Shown here in pieces: positions 5,754 through 5,824 of a stretch of DNA of 5,824 bases. Origin of the DNA: an uncultured Hyphomicrobiales bacterium. Lineage in GTDB: Bacteria; Pseudomonadota; Alphaproteobacteria; Rhizobiales; Beijerinckiaceae. The notes under the pieces are model-generated. The model saw only the letters and a program-made list of their open reading frames with translations, was not told where the DNA came from and ran no database searches. The DNA is taken from NCBI GenBank assembly GCA_903916165.1, contig CAIWVR010000313.1, forward strand, positions 1-5,824, in the 5' to 3' direction. The first letter of the stretch is position 1, and every line of letters begins with the position of its first letter. Made by a program: the position numbers and the translations under genes.

Positions 5754-5824
5754 GCGCGCCCCAGAATGAGAGTGGAATGGCAAACCTGATTGCCGCCATG
5801 GCCGGAAATCAGCGCAATTTCCGC
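5750..5824 (-). CDS. Thiolase-like (acetyl-CoA acetyltransferase/lipid-transfer type) protein, last 24 codons
   Basis: Reading in from the right edge on the minus strand, one frame gives AEIALISGHGGNQVCHSTLILGRA and then TGA at 5752-5750. The pattern ALISG-x-GG...HSTLILGR is the normal C-terminal strand-loop-strand of the thiolase-like proteins that partner DUF35. The glycine-rich SGHGG loop lies where classical thiolases carry their second catalytic cysteine (CxG). The cysteine in the HGGNQVC segment is 5 residues downstream of the first loop histidine and is not obviously equivalent. The gene is too short here for a subfamily or substrate call; the ATGA overlap with DUF35 supports a translationally coupled operon whose promoter lies outside the window. 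Confidence 0.75.
   Translation of the reverse strand, partial: AEIALISGHGGNQVCHSTLILGRA

Noticed and set aside
5259..5789. Plus-strand open frame of 176 codons over the DUF35 gene
   Set aside because: The minus-strand frame has a textbook zinc ribbon and OB-fold, while the plus frame has no recognisable features and overlaps plsC out of frame.

Overview
The window is GC-rich (roughly 60% by eye) and gene-dense, with short gaps between genes. Its proteins look alphaproteobacterial. The truncated ligase at the left edge closely resembles rhizobial and Rhodopseudomonas-type MatB, and the other families (CaiB/BaiF acyl-CoA transferase, NMT1/SsuA-type binding protein, luciferase-like flavin monooxygenase, DUF35 plus thiolase) are typical of Hyphomicrobiales such as Bradyrhizobium or Bosea relatives. 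The genus cannot be fixed from this sequence. There is no sign of mobile elements, CRISPR arrays or RNA genes.

Layout, left to right. (1) Positions 1-2194 hold a tight plus-strand cluster: the 3' end of a malonyl-CoA synthetase-like gene (matB type), a CaiB/BaiF-type CoA transferase with an unusual domain order starting 3 nt later, and a small beta-rich GrlR-like protein 10 nt after that. (2) A non-coding gap of 200 bp (2195-2394) carries a 10-bp tandem repeat and a weak candidate promoter. (3) Positions 2395-4558 hold a secreted ABC-type substrate-binding protein followed 22 nt later by an LLM-class flavin monooxygenase, arranged like ssuA/ssuD-type uptake-and-oxidise pairs but with no permease or ATPase gene in view. 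(4) Positions 4622-5341 hold a PlsC-type lysophosphatidate acyltransferase. (5) On the minus strand, entering from the right edge, are the last 24 codons of a thiolase-like gene and a DUF35 zinc-ribbon/OB-fold partner, coupled by a 4-nt ATGA overlap.

The left and right ends both concern acyl-CoA chemistry: CoA thioester formation and transfer on the left, thiolase-like C-C bond chemistry on the right. The middle suggests uptake and monooxygenation of a small, probably heteroatom-containing organic compound whose identity cannot be read from the sequence. The most distinctive structural feature is the convergent end at 5262-5341. There plsC and the DUF35 gene overlap tail to tail by 29 bp, and a perfect 11-bp hairpin with a T-tract, oriented to end the minus-strand operon, is embedded in the plsC coding sequence. 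I see ordinary metabolic genes with some unusual architecture, and no convincing evidence of a wholly new system.
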